Shown piece by piece: positions 26,357 to 35,457 of a stretch of DNA of 64,000 nucleotides. The position numbers were made by a program, and so were the translations under genes. Where the stretch lies: NCBI RefSeq assembly GCF_000292525.1, contig NZ_AEYF01000044.1:372001-436000 (forward strand), read 5' to 3'. The DNA is from Rhizobium sp. CCGE 510. Lineage in GTDB: Bacteria > Pseudomonadota > Alphaproteobacteria > Rhizobiales > Rhizobiaceae. Each line of letters opens with the position of its first letter. Within the stretch, counting starts at the first letter, position 1. Below the pieces are notes generated by a model. It did no database searches. It was not told the DNA's origin and worked only from the letters and a program-made list of their open reading frames with translations.

Positions 26357-27505
26357 TCAGGAGCGGAAGCGCAGGTTCCGCCGGGTCAGCTGGCTGACCG
26401 AGGTACAACCCATCAGCTTCATGTCGCGCTCGATCTCGGTGCGTATCGTCTGCAGCGCCCGTTCGACGCCGGGCTGTCCGGCAGCGGCCAGCGGGAAGAG
26501 ATAGTAGCGGCCGAGGCCGACGGCCTTTGCCCCGAGCGACAAGGCCTTGAGAACATGCGTTCCCCGCTGCACGCCGCCATCCATCATGACGTCGATGCGA
26601 TCGCCGACGGCATCGACGATCTCGGCCAGCTGGTCGAAAGCGCTGCGCGAGCCGTCGAGCTGGCGCCCGCCATGGTTTGACAGCACGATCCCGGTGCAGC
26701 CGATCTCGACCGCACGCTTGGCGTCTTCGACCGACATGATGCCCTTCAGGCAGAATTGCCCACCCCAGGCGCGCACCATTTCCGCCACGTCGTCCCATGA
26801 CATCGAGGGGTCGAGCATTTCGGTGAAGTATCGGCTGATCGACAGCGAGCCGCCGTCCATCTTGACGTGGTTTTCGAGCTGCGGCAGCCGGAAGCGCTCA
26901 TGCGTCAGCCAGTCGATCGCCCAGGAAGGTTTGATGGCGAACTGGGTCATGCCGGCGAGATTGAGCTTGAAGGGAATGGCAAAACCGGTGCGCTTGTCGC
27001 GCTCGCGGTTGCCGCCGGTGATGCTGTCGACCGTCAGCATCATGGCCTGCACACCGGCATTTTTCGCCCGCGCCATCATCTCGTGGTTGAGGCCGCGGTC
27101 CTTGTGGAAATAGAACTGATAGATTTGCGGCCCGTCGCTGATCTGCCGGGCTTCCTCCAGGCTGATCGTGCCGAGCGAGGAGACGCCGAACATTGTGCCG
27201 TGTTTTGCCGCCGCTGCCGCGACCGCCCGCTCCCCCTGGTGGTGAAAAAGCCGCTGCAGCGCCGTCGGCGAGCAATAGACCGGCATGGCCAGCTTCTGGC
27301 CCATGACCGTCACCGACATGTCGACCTCGGCCACGCCCCTCAGAACGTCGGGCACCAGATCGCAATTTTCGAAGGCCGCGGTATTGCGCCGATAGGTCAC
27401 CTCGTCATCGGCGGCGCCATCGATATAGTCGAAGATCGGTCCGGGAAGACGACGTTTGGCCATGCGCCGGAAATCGTGAAAATTGTAGCAGTCTGTAAGG
27501 CGCAT
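26357..27505 (-). CDS. lldD: FMN-dependent L-lactate dehydrogenase
   Basis: 382 residues from the ATG at 27505. The alpha-hydroxyacid oxidase fold is clear: DYIDGAADDEVTYRRN, GVSSLGTISLEEA, the active-site His/Arg in SNHGGRQLDGS, and the FMN phosphate loop MMDGGVQRGTHVLKALSLGA. It oxidises L-lactate to pyruvate at the membrane, passing electrons to the respiratory chain. The ribosome site is weak, so the start is less certain; the frame stays open to 27610 without conserved sequence. It could also be a related 2-hydroxyacid dehydrogenase. Confidence 0.88.
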   Translation of the reverse strand: MRLTDCYNFHDFRRMAKRRLPGPIFDYIDGAADDEVTYRRNTAAFENCDLVPDVLRGVAEVDMSVTVMGQKLAMPVYCSPTALQRLFHHQGERAVAAAAAKHGTMFGVSSLGTISLEEARQISDGPQIYQFYFHKDRGLNHEMMARAKNAGVQAMMLTVDSITGGNRERDKRTGFAIPFKLNLAGMTQFAIKPSWAIDWLTHERFRLPQLENHVKMDGGSLSISRYFTEMLDPSMSWDDVAEMVRAWGGQFCLKGIMSVEDAKRAVEIGCTGIVLSNHGGRQLDGSRSAFDQLAEIVDAVGDRIDVMMDGGVQRGTHVLKALSLGAKAVGLGRYYLFPLAAAGQPGVERALQTIRTEIERDMKLMGCTSVSQLTRRNLRFRS

Positions 27506-27764
27506 CTTTTGCTCGACCCGTTTGCTTTCGGGCCGCAACCTAAAGCACGATTCGAAAGCTTGCCAAGGCTTCATCGTGCGATTTACGGCTTGTTGGAGAG
27601 GATATCGCACTCATGGACGAGATTCCGCCTGACCCGCCGCGTGAGATGGCGAATGACTGCCACCGGCGGTTTCGGATACCTCGACGCGCCTCAAGCCTCG
27701 CCGTGGCACGATCATGTGCCGGAGCTTGATCGCCGACGCCAGACCGAGCCTTGCCAGCAGGCGG

Positions 27765-28160
27765 ATGAAATACCATCCGAGGTCGAGACTGGATTTGGAA
27801 AACGAAGTTTTCCACGACAGGACGGAAGACAGCTCCGTCAACGCTGCCCAGCGGATATTCCACGCGCTTTCCAGTGCGCCACGGCGCAAGATCCTCGCCT
27901 ATCTCTCGGCATCCGGCCTGACGGCCGGCGAGATCGCTGACCGTTTCAGCATGTCGAAGCCGGCCGTTTCGCAGCATCTTTCCATCCTCGAAACGGCGGG
28001 GCTGATCAGGCGAGAGAAACAGGGGCAGTTCGTCCACTATTCCCTGATCGAGAACAATCTCGTCAATACGCTCAACGGCTTCGTGCAGGAGGTCTGCCCG
28101 GTCTGTCGGCCGATCAAGAAAGAAAGCCAGGCGCGCGCCCGCGTTAAAGACCTGCCCTGA
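27765..28160 (+). CDS. ArsR/SdpR-type winged-helix repressor
   Basis: About 131 residues; the start is uncertain because no candidate has a good ribosome site. The winged helix is unmistakable: IFHALSSAPRRKILAYL, then GEIADRFSMSKPAVSQHLSI and REKQGQFVHYSLIE. There is no metal-binding ELCVCDL motif after the recognition helix. The Cys pair in EVCPVCRP near the C-terminus is the only candidate metal or thiol site. It is divergent from lldD and converges with frk. SdpR-like proteins repress a neighbouring gene; lldD is the nearest. Confidence 0.82.
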   Translation: MKYHPRSRLDLENEVFHDRTEDSSVNAAQRIFHALSSAPRRKILAYLSASGLTAGEIADRFSMSKPAVSQHLSILETAGLIRREKQGQFVHYSLIENNLVNTLNGFVQEVCPVCRPIKKESQARARVKDLP

Positions 28161-28237
28161 GCACTGGGCACGATGCAGGCGTGGTCGAACCGGCCGACGC
28201 CGTTGGTGACGACAGCCGGAGTACGCTCGCTTAAACC

Positions 28238-29164
28238 TTAAAGCCCGATCTCGTGCGCCCAAGGCGGGTTGGCGCCGGCGCGGGAAACGGTGACGGCGGC
28301 GGCTTTGGCGCCGAGGGTGAGGGCGTTATGGAGCGCCTGCTCGTCGAGTGAGGCGACCTGCTCCTTGGTCAGCAGATTGTCCATCTTCAGCGAGGCCAGC
28401 ACGCCGGCATCGAAGGTATCGCCGGCGCCGACCGTGTCGACCACGGTGACGCGCTGGCTCGGCACCGTCACCTTGCGCTCTTTGGTATAGCCGGAGGCGC
28501 CTTCGGCACCCTTGGTGATGACCACCAGCTTGGCGCCGTGGTTCAGCCAGTGGGTGGCGAGCGTATCGTGGTCGCCTGAAAGTCCGAACCAGTCGAGATC
28601 CTCGTCGGAGAATTTGACGATGTCGGATTTGGCGGCCATGCGCTTGATGCGAGCCATATGCGCCGGCTTGTCCTTGATGAAACCGGGACGGATATTCGGG
28701 TCGAGCGAAATGACACGTTTGCCGGCTTCGCGATCGAGCAGCGCTTCATAGGTTTCGCCGCAGGGGCTGGGAATCAGGCTGATCGCGCCGAAATGCAGCG
28801 CTTCGCAATCATCGCCGAGGACAGGCAGGTCCGCTTCGGTGATCATCCGGCCGGCGGTGCCCTCGTCGTAAAAGGCATAGGTTGCCTGACCGTTGACCAG
28901 CTTGACGAAAGCAATCGTCGAAGGGCGCGGGGTGATGGCGCAAGGGCTGTAGTCGACATTGGCGGCCTTCAGCGTCGCCAGCAGGATTTCGCCCATCATG
29001 TCATCGGCGATGCCGGTGAAAAAGGCGGTCGGGATGCCGAGGCGGCCGAGCGCAATGGCGGTATTGAAGATCGCGCCGCCGGCATAGGGGGCAAAGCCCT
29101 TTTCATTGAGGGTCGTGTCCCTCGGCAGCATGTCGATCAAGGCTTCGCCGCAGCACAAAATCAT
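28238..29164 (-). CDS. frk: fructokinase (PfkB family)
   Basis: 308 residues. The PfkB layout is clear: N-terminal CCGEALIDMLPR, sugar-binding GGAIFNTAIALGRLG, the anion-hole/catalytic base segment DTVGAGDTFDAGVL, and an ATP-site NPPWAHE end. It phosphorylates fructose to fructose 6-phosphate, feeding pgi. GGGAGGAAT precedes the start. In S. meliloti frk lies between pgi and pyrE as here. It is followed upstream in the same direction by pyrE, with a dyad between them. Confidence 0.93.
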   Translation of the reverse strand: MILCCGEALIDMLPRDTTLNEKGFAPYAGGAIFNTAIALGRLGIPTAFFTGIADDMMGEILLATLKAANVDYSPCAITPRPSTIAFVKLVNGQATYAFYDEGTAGRMITEADLPVLGDDCEALHFGAISLIPSPCGETYEALLDREAGKRVISLDPNIRPGFIKDKPAHMARIKRMAAKSDIVKFSDEDLDWFGLSGDHDTLATHWLNHGAKLVVITKGAEGASGYTKERKVTVPSQRVTVVDTVGAGDTFDAGVLASLKMDNLLTKEQVASLDEQALHNALTLGAKAAAVTVSRAGANPPWAHEIGL

Positions 29165-29204
29165 CAGATTCCTCCCAACAGACTTATACGTTCATCAACC
29201 GATT

Positions 29205-29244
29205 AAGTGAGCTTTTGTCAACTGATTAGAGCGAAAGCTCACTT
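29205..29244. promoter_or_regulatory. 11-bp inverted repeat at the pyrE end
   Basis: AAGTGAGCTTT and AAAGCTCACTT with 18 bases between span the pyrE stop codon. The spacer contains a minus-strand TTGACA that could begin a frk promoter, and the stem could terminate or process the pyrE message. Confidence 0.5.
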
Positions 29245-29915
29245 ACGCCACCATTCCGTCCCGACCAGGCCAGCGGCGCATCGAGAAAGGCTTCGACCTC
29301 CTCAAGCGTCTTGTCGTCGAACAGCTTCTGCGCCTTGGCGACGGCCAGGACATTGCGCCAGGTGGCGATGTGATGCAGCCGAACCTTGCCGTCGGTAAAG
29401 CGCTGCTGGCCGAAGATGTCGTAGAAGAACAGGGCGATGCCGTGATCGACGACGCCGCCGGCGGCACGGATGGCATCGATGAATTTGAACATGCTGCCGC
29501 CGGCCGTCGTCAGGTCCTCGATGACCAGCACGCGCGACCCTTCCGGCATGTTGCCTTCGATCTGGGCATTGCGGCCATGGCCCTTCGGCTGCTTGCGGAC
29601 ATAGATCATCGGCAGGCCGAGGCGATCGGCAAGCAGGGCGGCGAAAGGAATGCCGGCGGTCTCGCCGCCGGCGATGCAATCGAACTGCTCGAAGCCGGCA
29701 TCGCGCAGCAGGGTGCTGGCGGCGAAATCCATCACCGTCGAGCGGACGCGCGGGAAGGAGAGCAGCTTGCGGCAATCGATATAGACCGGGCTCGCCATGC
29801 CGGAGGAGAGTTTATAGGGCTGGGCGGCATTGAAATGCACCGCCTTGATCTCCCACAGCATCTTGGCCAGCAATTCAGCCATCACGGCGCGGTCGGGAAA
29901 TGTGGTCTGGATCAT
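29226..29915 (-). CDS. pyrE: orotate phosphoribosyltransferase
   Basis: 229 residues from the ATG at 29915, which has AAGGAGAG upstream. The PRPP-binding motif RVLVIEDLTTAGGS, KQPKGHGRNAQIEG and the early SSGMASPVYIDCRKL are standard for PyrE. It makes orotidine 5'-phosphate in pyrimidine synthesis in the cytoplasm. pyrC lies about 4 kb away on the same strand, so the pathway genes are near but not in one operon. Confidence 0.95.
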   Translation of the reverse strand: MIQTTFPDRAVMAELLAKMLWEIKAVHFNAAQPYKLSSGMASPVYIDCRKLLSFPRVRSTVMDFAASTLLRDAGFEQFDCIAGGETAGIPFAALLADRLGLPMIYVRKQPKGHGRNAQIEGNMPEGSRVLVIEDLTTAGGSMFKFIDAIRAAGGVVDHGIALFFYDIFGQQRFTDGKVRLHHIATWRNVLAVAKAQKLFDDKTLEEVEAFLDAPLAWSGRNGGVSELSL

Positions 29916-29990
29916 GCGGCTCTCCTTCGGCTTGGATCCTTGCGGGAATAGCAGCAAGAGCCCTGAGTTTCCAGACGCTGGACGATCGTA

Positions 29991-30644
29991 TTAGCGCAAC
30001 AGACGGCCGATATCGGCTCCCTGCATCTTCTTGAACAGGGCAATCGCCTCATCACCCTCTTCCGCATCCAGCGTAACGGCATAACGCACGGCGGCGGCAA
30101 GCAGCTGCATCGTCAGCCGGGCGATCGCCAGAAGCTCGTTCGGCTCGCGATCCGGCCACAGGCGGAGCAGCACGGCGAGAAATGCCTGGGCATGAAATTC
30201 CATGTCCTCGGCATCCACCTGCTGCAGCAGCTTGTCGGTATGGGTCGCATGCCAGATGTCGCGCATCACCGGCTCGCGGCGGAAGAAGGCATAATATTCG
30301 TCGACGATGGTAGCGAGCGCGCCCTGCAGGTCCGCGGCGCCGGTCACCTTCGCCAGCTCCGCCTCGACACAGCGCCTGCCCTCTTCGTTGAAGCGTTCGG
30401 CCAATGTCCGGATGATCGCGCTCTTGTCGGGAAAATATTGATAGAGGGCACCGAAAGACAGGCCGGCCATTTCGACGATCTCGCTCATCTTCAAGCCGTC
30501 GCTGCCATGGCGTTCGATCAGCTCGGCGGCAACTGCGAGGATCTTTTCGAAGCGCTCGCGGCCACGCTGCTGGCTGGGGATGCGGCGCGGCTGGCCGGTA
30601 TGTTGCGGCTGACGCCTGCGCGTTGCGACCGGCTGCTCTGACAT
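29991..30644 (-). CDS. TetR-family regulator
   Basis: 217 residues from the ATG at 30644, with AGAGGAG upstream. A basic N-terminal arm (ATRRRQPQHTGQPRRIPSQQ) precedes the helix-turn-helix (MSEIVEMAGLSFGALYQYFP, residues about 52-72). The helical ligand domain belongs to the TetR_C type seen in regulators of small membrane or detoxification proteins. It is divergent from a DUF1772 gene across a region with an extended dyad, so it most likely represses that gene and itself. Confidence 0.88.
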   Translation of the reverse strand: MSEQPVATRRRQPQHTGQPRRIPSQQRGRERFEKILAVAAELIERHGSDGLKMSEIVEMAGLSFGALYQYFPDKSAIIRTLAERFNEEGRRCVEAELAKVTGAADLQGALATIVDEYYAFFRREPVMRDIWHATHTDKLLQQVDAEDMEFHAQAFLAVLLRLWPDREPNELLAIARLTMQLLAAAVRYAVTLDAEEGDEAIALFKKMQGADIGRLLR

Positions 30645-30663
30645 CGACTGCTCCTCTTTCAAG

Positions 30664-30718
30664 TTGACAAACAAAATAAGAGAGTTTATCTCATTTTGCA
30701 AATGAGAGAGTTTCTCTT
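30664..30718 (+). promoter_or_regulatory. promoter with extended TetR operator dyad
   Basis: TTGACA at 30664 and TATCTC at 30687 (17 bases apart) form a promoter toward DUF1772. Over it lies a dyad centred at 30698: inner arms TCTCATTT / AAATGAGA and outer arms AAGAGA / TCTCTT. The length fits binding of two TetR dimers. Confidence 0.7.
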
Positions 30719-30747
30719 GTTTCAAATCCTTTGGAAGGAGCTTCGAC

Positions 30748-31230
30748 ATGCAGATCGTCCTCATCCTTTCCCTCGTCGTCGCGGCAATCGGCAGCGGCCT
30801 CGTCGCCGGCATCTTCTTCGCCTTCTCGACCTTCATCATGACCGCCTTCGCCAGGATCCCGGCGGAGCAGGGCATTGCGGCGATGAACGCGATCAATGTA
30901 ACGATCGTCCGCTCGCCCTTCATGGGTCTCTTTGTGCCGACGGCGATCCTCTGCATCGTCATATCAGTGCTCGCCCTGATCGACTGGCGCGGCGGCACGT
31001 CGACGCTGATGCTGGCAGGCGCCGCCCTCTATCTCCTCGCCTCTTTCCTCTCGACCATCATCTTCAACGTGCCGATGAACGATGCGCTGGAGAAGGTCAG
31101 CGGCAGCGAGGCGGAGGCAGTCGAGCTGTGGACGGCCTATGTCAGGGACTGGACGTGGTGGAACCATGTGCGGACCGTCGCTTCGCTGCTCGCCTCGGTG
31201 GCCTTTGTCAGGGCGCTGATGATGGTTTGA
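30748..31230 (+). CDS. DUF1772 membrane protein (anthrone oxygenase-like)
   Basis: 160 residues with four predicted membrane helices. GLVAGIFFAFSTFIMTA and the loop FMGLFVPTAIL match the DUF1772 family. The conserved FNVPMNDAL and a Trp-rich WTAYVRDWTWWNHVR are seen. Some relatives take part in anthrone oxidation; others are of unknown function. TTGGAAGGAGC provides the ribosome site. Regulation by the divergent TetR is inferred from the operator between them. Confidence 0.85.
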   Translation: MQIVLILSLVVAAIGSGLVAGIFFAFSTFIMTAFARIPAEQGIAAMNAINVTIVRSPFMGLFVPTAILCIVISVLALIDWRGGTSTLMLAGAALYLLASFLSTIIFNVPMNDALEKVSGSEAEAVELWTAYVRDWTWWNHVRTVASLLASVAFVRALMMV

Positions 31231-31248
31231 GAAAGCGGCGCCGGTAGC

Positions 31249-31397
31249 TGCCCCTCATCCGCCTGCCGGCACCTTCTCCCCGTAAAGCGGGGCGAAGGGG
31301 ATATGCCGCAACCTCTCCGTCCCCCACTTGCCTCTAGCAGGGCACGTCCCCTCGCCCCGTTTTACGGGGAGAGGGCTAGGGTATTAGGGTGAGGGGC
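31249..31397. repeat. RIME-like intergenic mosaic repeat, copy 6
   Basis: CCCCTCATCCGCCTGCCGGC ... AGGGTGAGGGGC, same orientation as copies 2 and 7; CCCCGTAAAGCGGGG and CCCCGTTTTACGGGG hairpins. Confidence 0.85.
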
Positions 31398-31423
31398 GAC
31401 CACTGGTACGAACCGCGCCCCGC

Positions 31424-31960
31424 CTATGCCTGCTCGCAAAAGGCAATGCGGTTGCTGAAGGGGTCGGTGACGGTCATCTCCAGTCCCCAGGGCGCTTCCT
31501 CGACGCCGGGCTTCATATAGCGGTAGTCCTTGCCGGCGAGTTCGGCGTGATAGGCGCGCACATTGGCGACGCGGACGAAGGCCTTGGCGCCGGGGCTGGC
31601 GTCGCCGGAATGTTCGCTTAAGTGCAGCGCCATGCCGTCGCGCGAGACCTGGCAATAGAGCGGGAAGTTTTCGCCGAAGCGATGCTCCCAGTCGAGATGG
31701 AAGCCGAGGAAGCCGCAATAGAATTCCATCGCTTTTTCCACAGAGAAGATGCGGAAGATCGGCGTCGGCGGCTCGATGCCGACAGCGGAGCGGGAAGCAC
31801 CCGCCGCATCGATCTTGGCCGCGAGGATATTCCATTGCTCGAGCCCGAACTGGCGGGCGACGATTTCGAGGGTCTCGCTGTGGCTCAGCGAAATGTCACG
31901 GTCGGCAAGGGCCTGCCGCAATGTCTTTGCCATGAGCTTGGCATCGCGAAAATCGCGCAT
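31424..31960 (-). CDS. glyoxalase/VOC protein with N-terminal helical domain
   Basis: 178 residues. An N-terminal segment of about 55 residues (AKTLRQALADRDISLSHSET, VARQFGLEQWNILAAKID) is the small helical domain found in front of some bleomycin-resistance-like VOC proteins. A single VOC unit follows: TPIFRIFSVEKAMEFYCGFL, MALHLSEHSG, and MTVTDPFSNRIAFCE. GGAAGG precedes the ATG. Enzymatic activity is uncertain; the metal ligands His and Glu are only partly conserved. Confidence 0.8.
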   Translation of the reverse strand: MRDFRDAKLMAKTLRQALADRDISLSHSETLEIVARQFGLEQWNILAAKIDAAGASRSAVGIEPPTPIFRIFSVEKAMEFYCGFLGFHLDWEHRFGENFPLYCQVSRDGMALHLSEHSGDASPGAKAFVRVANVRAYHAELAGKDYRYMKPGVEEAPWGLEMTVTDPFSNRIAFCEQA

Positions 31961-32148
31961 AAGTCATCCTTCCGTTGGCGGCAAACAGGACGATCAGTGC
32001 CCGCGTCTGCTGACCCGTTCGCCATCGATCGCCAAACGGCAAGGGACGTGAAGGATTTTTCTGGATGCATTCACCATAACGCCAAAGCGTCGCGGGGCGG
32101 CTGGCCGCATCCGGCCAGAGGCGATATTATGAGAGGATCAGTCAGGAA

Positions 32149-33327
32149 TCAAGACGCCGTGCGCGACATCGCGACGGGAACCGGCTGCAGGTGGCCGGCG
32201 AGCTCGACCCGGTTGCGGCCGCCCCGCTTGGCGGCGTAGAGCGCCTTGTCGGCAGCACTCAGCATGGCATCGAAATCCAGGCTTTTGGCGCGCCCAGGCG
32301 CAACGCCAACGCTGACGGTGCATTTCAGCACTTCGTCGTCGATCGGAATCTCACGCGCCTCGAAGGCCCTGCGGATGCGCTCGGCCGCCAGTTCCGCCCG
32401 GCCGGGCATGGTTTCCTTCAACACCAGCGCGAACTCCTCACCGCCCAACCGTGCGGCGATGTCACCGGGGCGGCAATGGGCGGCGAGTTCGCCGGCGAAG
32501 ACCTTGAGCACCCGGTCGCCGCTCGCATGGCCGAAGCGGTCGTTGACGGATTTGAAGTGGTCGATATCGAAGACGATGACGGCCGTGGTCGAGCCCATCG
32601 GGCGCGTGCCGTATTGATCGAACAGGGCGCGTCGGTTGAGCAGCCCGGTCAGCGGATCGGTGATCGCCTCGAGACGATGGCGGGCGGCAAGCCGCCACTG
32701 ATGCAGCGCCAGCGACAGCGCGCCGATCCCGGTCATGCCGGCGATGCAGACGGCAAGGCTCAGATCTTCGGCCCAGTTGCTGGGCGCTTTACCGAGCACC
32801 AGCCTGCCATCGGAGATCAGCACGGCGGCGCACAGCACAAAGGAGATCCCGGTCAGCGAATAGAGCGCGGTGAGGCCAAGGATCGGCGCCGGCGCCTCGG
32901 CACGGGCCAGCCAATATTGCCGGGCGGTGGCAAAGAGCAGCAAAGCGATGGCGAGATTGTCTGATATGAAGGCGAGGCCGTCATAACCTGCCAGCATCGG
33001 CCCCACGGAAAAGGCCATCGCTGCCAGCGCCCGGATCACAATGGCCGGCAAAGCGAGCCGTCCGGTGAGAAACTGTCTGCCGGCACCCCAGATCGTGGCA
33101 AAACCGGCATGAAACAGCACGAAATTGGCCACACCCAGCCATGTATCCGGCCTGTTCACATAGGCGCCGTAGACAAAAATGCCGGCAATGACGAGCATCA
33201 GGCCGATGCTAGCGGTGAGCAGCACGGTTTCGGCCCGACGCACCAGCCAGCTGCCCATCAAGGTCACGGCAAGGCATGCCGTGGAGACGCCGAGCGCCAG
33301 CAAAAGGGAATTGTAGTCAAGCATCAT
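32149..33327 (-). CDS. membrane-bound diguanylate cyclase (GGDEF)
   Basis: 392 residues from the first of two tandem ATGs (33327 or 33324). Six to seven hydrophobic helices (residues 8-215) are followed by a GGDEF domain. DIDHFKSVNDRFGHASGD binds the substrate, and the catalytic signature is RLGGEEFALVL, an active GGEEF variant. The RxxD product-inhibition site is not clear. It would make cyclic di-GMP at the inner membrane. It stands alone, flanked by repeats. Confidence 0.9.
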   Translation of the reverse strand: MMLDYNSLLLALGVSTACLAVTLMGSWLVRRAETVLLTASIGLMLVIAGIFVYGAYVNRPDTWLGVANFVLFHAGFATIWGAGRQFLTGRLALPAIVIRALAAMAFSVGPMLAGYDGLAFISDNLAIALLLFATARQYWLARAEAPAPILGLTALYSLTGISFVLCAAVLISDGRLVLGKAPSNWAEDLSLAVCIAGMTGIGALSLALHQWRLAARHRLEAITDPLTGLLNRRALFDQYGTRPMGSTTAVIVFDIDHFKSVNDRFGHASGDRVLKVFAGELAAHCRPGDIAARLGGEEFALVLKETMPGRAELAAERIRRAFEAREIPIDDEVLKCTVSVGVAPGRAKSLDFDAMLSAADKALYAAKRGGRNRVELAGHLQPVPVAMSRTAS

Positions 33328-33483
33328 GCTTTTCAGTCTCCGCGACTGCAGCCACGCCGATAATCTTGGCAACCTACGTGATCTGATGTGAGGAATGTCT
33401 TATGCATTCCGTTAAAAAATGATGCACTGCACACAGAAATGTTAGGGCGGTAACTTCGACTTTTAAGGTGAGAGCAAGGGTCC

Positions 33484-33660
33484 GCCCCTCATCCGGCTGC
33501 CGCCACCTTCTCCCCGCATGCGGGGCGAAGGGGATATGCCGCAACCTCTCTGTCCCTCGCCGGCCTCTCGCAGGGCACGTCCCCTCGCCCCGTTTACGGG
33601 GGTCCGAAGGACGGGGCGAGACCGTTGGCTCGACCCCGGTCAGGTGAGGGTGAGGGGCAG
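33484..33660. repeat. RIME-like intergenic mosaic repeat, copy 7
   Basis: CCCCTCATCCGGCTGCC ... GGTGAGGGTGAGGGGCAG. The right half carries the extra module GGTCCGAAGGACGGGGCGAG...CGACCCCGGTCAGG (33600-33645), also seen inverted in copy 1 and reduced in copy 8. Confidence 0.85.
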
Positions 33661-33670
33661 ATCCCGGCGC

Positions 33671-34711
33671 CTACGCCACCACCTGCCAATGCAGCGGGAA
33701 CATCGGGTCGAACACCGTTACCGGGCCGGCGCCGGTTTCGATCCTGGCGGGGAAGACGACCGGATCGGCCTGCTTTTCCAGGGTGATGCGGTCCTCGTTC
33801 GGCTGAAGTCCGTACCAGGCCGGGCCGTTCAGCGAGACGAAGGCTTCGAGATTTTCCAGCGCGGCCTCCTGTTCGAAGACATGGGCGAGGCAGCTCATCG
33901 TGTTGATCGAGGTGTAAATGCCGGCGCAGCCGCAGGCGCATTCCTTCAGCGGGTCGACATGCGGGGCGGAATCGGTGCCGAGGAAGAAGCGCTGATCGCC
34001 GCTGGTAGCGGCGGCACGCAAGGCCAGCCGGTGGTTTTCGCGCTTGGCGACCGGCAGGCAGTAATAATGCGGGCGGATGCCGCCGACGAGGATGGCGTTG
34101 CGGTTGATGATCAGATGGTGGGTGGTGATCGAGCCGGCGAGATTGGCCTTGGCCGCCTTGATGTAGTCGATACCATCCGATGTCGTCACATGCTCCATCG
34201 TCACCTTCAGCTCGGGCAGGCGTCGGCGCAGCGGATCGAGCACGGTGTCGATAAAGACGGCCTCACGGTCGAAGATATCGACCTCAGGTGTCGTCACCTC
34301 ACCGTGGACGCAGAGCGGCAGGCCGATCCTTGCCATGCGCTCCAGCACCGGCATTGCCTTTTCCATGTCGCGCACGCCGCCATGCGAGTTGGTGGTGGCG
34401 CCGGCCGGATAGAGCTTGACGGCGGTGATCAGCCCACTTTTTGCGCCGGCCTCGACATCGTCGGGGCTGGTATGCTCGGTGAGATAAAGCGTCATCAGCG
34501 GCTGGAAACGATGGCCGGCCGGCAGCGCTTTAAGGATGCGCTCGCGATAGGCGGTGGCGTCCGATGTGGTGACCACCGGCGGCACCAGATTGGGCATGAT
34601 GATGGCGCGGGCGAAGGTGCGGCTCGTATCGGCGATCACGCCTTCCAGCATGGCGCCGTCGCGCAGATGCAGGTGCCAGTCATCAGGGCGGCGGATGGTG
34701 ATCGATTGCAT
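33671..34711 (-). CDS. pyrC: dihydroorotase
   Basis: 346 residues from the ATG at 34711 with GGAGG upstream. Type II dihydroorotase motifs are present: metal-binding DWHLHLRDG, the carboxylated Lys region AVKLYPAGATTNS, LCVHGE, TMEHVTT, TTHHLIINRN and the catalytic Asp in FFLGTDSAPH. It closes carbamoyl-aspartate to dihydroorotate in pyrimidine synthesis. In S. meliloti pyrC likewise sits between pyrE and frcK. Confidence 0.95.
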   Translation of the reverse strand: MQSITIRRPDDWHLHLRDGAMLEGVIADTSRTFARAIIMPNLVPPVVTTSDATAYRERILKALPAGHRFQPLMTLYLTEHTSPDDVEAGAKSGLITAVKLYPAGATTNSHGGVRDMEKAMPVLERMARIGLPLCVHGEVTTPEVDIFDREAVFIDTVLDPLRRRLPELKVTMEHVTTSDGIDYIKAAKANLAGSITTHHLIINRNAILVGGIRPHYYCLPVAKRENHRLALRAAATSGDQRFFLGTDSAPHVDPLKECACGCAGIYTSINTMSCLAHVFEQEAALENLEAFVSLNGPAWYGLQPNEDRITLEKQADPVVFPARIETGAGPVTVFDPMFPLHWQVVA

Positions 34712-34762
34712 GGCAGGCCTCCGAAGCGATGCGTCTGCGGCTTCGAATAACACTAAAGCGCG

Positions 34763-34786
34763 GCGCATTGAAATCGATTCATGCGC
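34763..34786. repeat. short extragenic palindrome
   Basis: GCGCAT-TGAAATCGATTC-ATGCGC in the pyrC-frcK gap, flanked by TAAAGCG and CACTTCA, a common Rhizobium gap element. Confidence 0.55.
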
Positions 34787-34824
34787 AGCACTTCAGCTCA
34801 TTGTTCATGCATGTCGTCGCGGCG

Positions 34825-35457
34825 TCACGCCAGCGCGATCTCCAGCGTCACATCAGCCGGGCGGCGGTTTTCGAGGATCAGCCGGCCGTTCGGCAGGTCG
34901 TTGCCATAGACCTTGGCGCTGGCGGCATCTTCTGTGAGATTATAACCGCGCCAGCGCGCCCAGAGCCGTTCCTCGAGCACCTCGATCGGGGGGGCAAGCA
35001 TGATCGAAAAATCGAAGATGCCGTCGAGTTCTGCCCATTTGCCTTGCGTGAAGAGCAGATAGTTTCCCTCGACGATGATGAAACGGTCCTTGGGATCGAT
35101 CGGCCGGGCGGAAGCAATCGCAAGTTCGCGCGAGCGGTCGAAGACCGGCACCAGAACCTCCTGGTCGGCCGGCCTGACGGCACGGACGATATCGAGGAAA
35201 CCGCGGACATCGAAGGTTTCGGGGATGCCCTTGCGGGCCAAAAGGCCGCGTTCGATCAGGATGGCATTGTCCATGTGGAAGCCGTCCATCGGCAGGACTG
35301 CGGCGCTTTCGCCTTTGGCGTTGAGCGCCGCCGCCAGATTGTCGGCCATGGTCGATTTGCCCGAACCCGGCGGGCCGGCGATGGCGACCAGGAAACGTCT
35401 GGTATCGCCGGCGCGATCAAGCACCTCGCCGGCGATTTCATCGATGTTGACCGTCAT
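34825..35457 (-). CDS. frcK: P-loop kinase-like protein of the frc operon
   Basis: 210 residues. The P-loop GPPGSGKSTMADNLA is followed by MDGFHMDN and GNYLLF, as in the uridine/pantothenate/fructose transport kinase group. The start overlaps the frcA stop by four bases (35454-35457), so it is the last gene of the fructose importer operon. In S. meliloti the equivalent FrcK is a kinase-like protein whose substrate has not been shown to my knowledge; phosphorylation of an imported sugar or nucleoside is a guess. Confidence 0.88.
   Translation of the reverse strand: MTVNIDEIAGEVLDRAGDTRRFLVAIAGPPGSGKSTMADNLAAALNAKGESAAVLPMDGFHMDNAILIERGLLARKGIPETFDVRGFLDIVRAVRPADQEVLVPVFDRSRELAIASARPIDPKDRFIIVEGNYLLFTQGKWAELDGIFDFSIMLAPPIEVLEERLWARWRGYNLTEDAASAKVYGNDLPNGRLILENRRPADVTLEIALA

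Noticed and set aside
24687..26798. Minus-strand open frame of 703 codons
   Set aside because: Antisense to pgi and running through a repeat; no recognisable domain.
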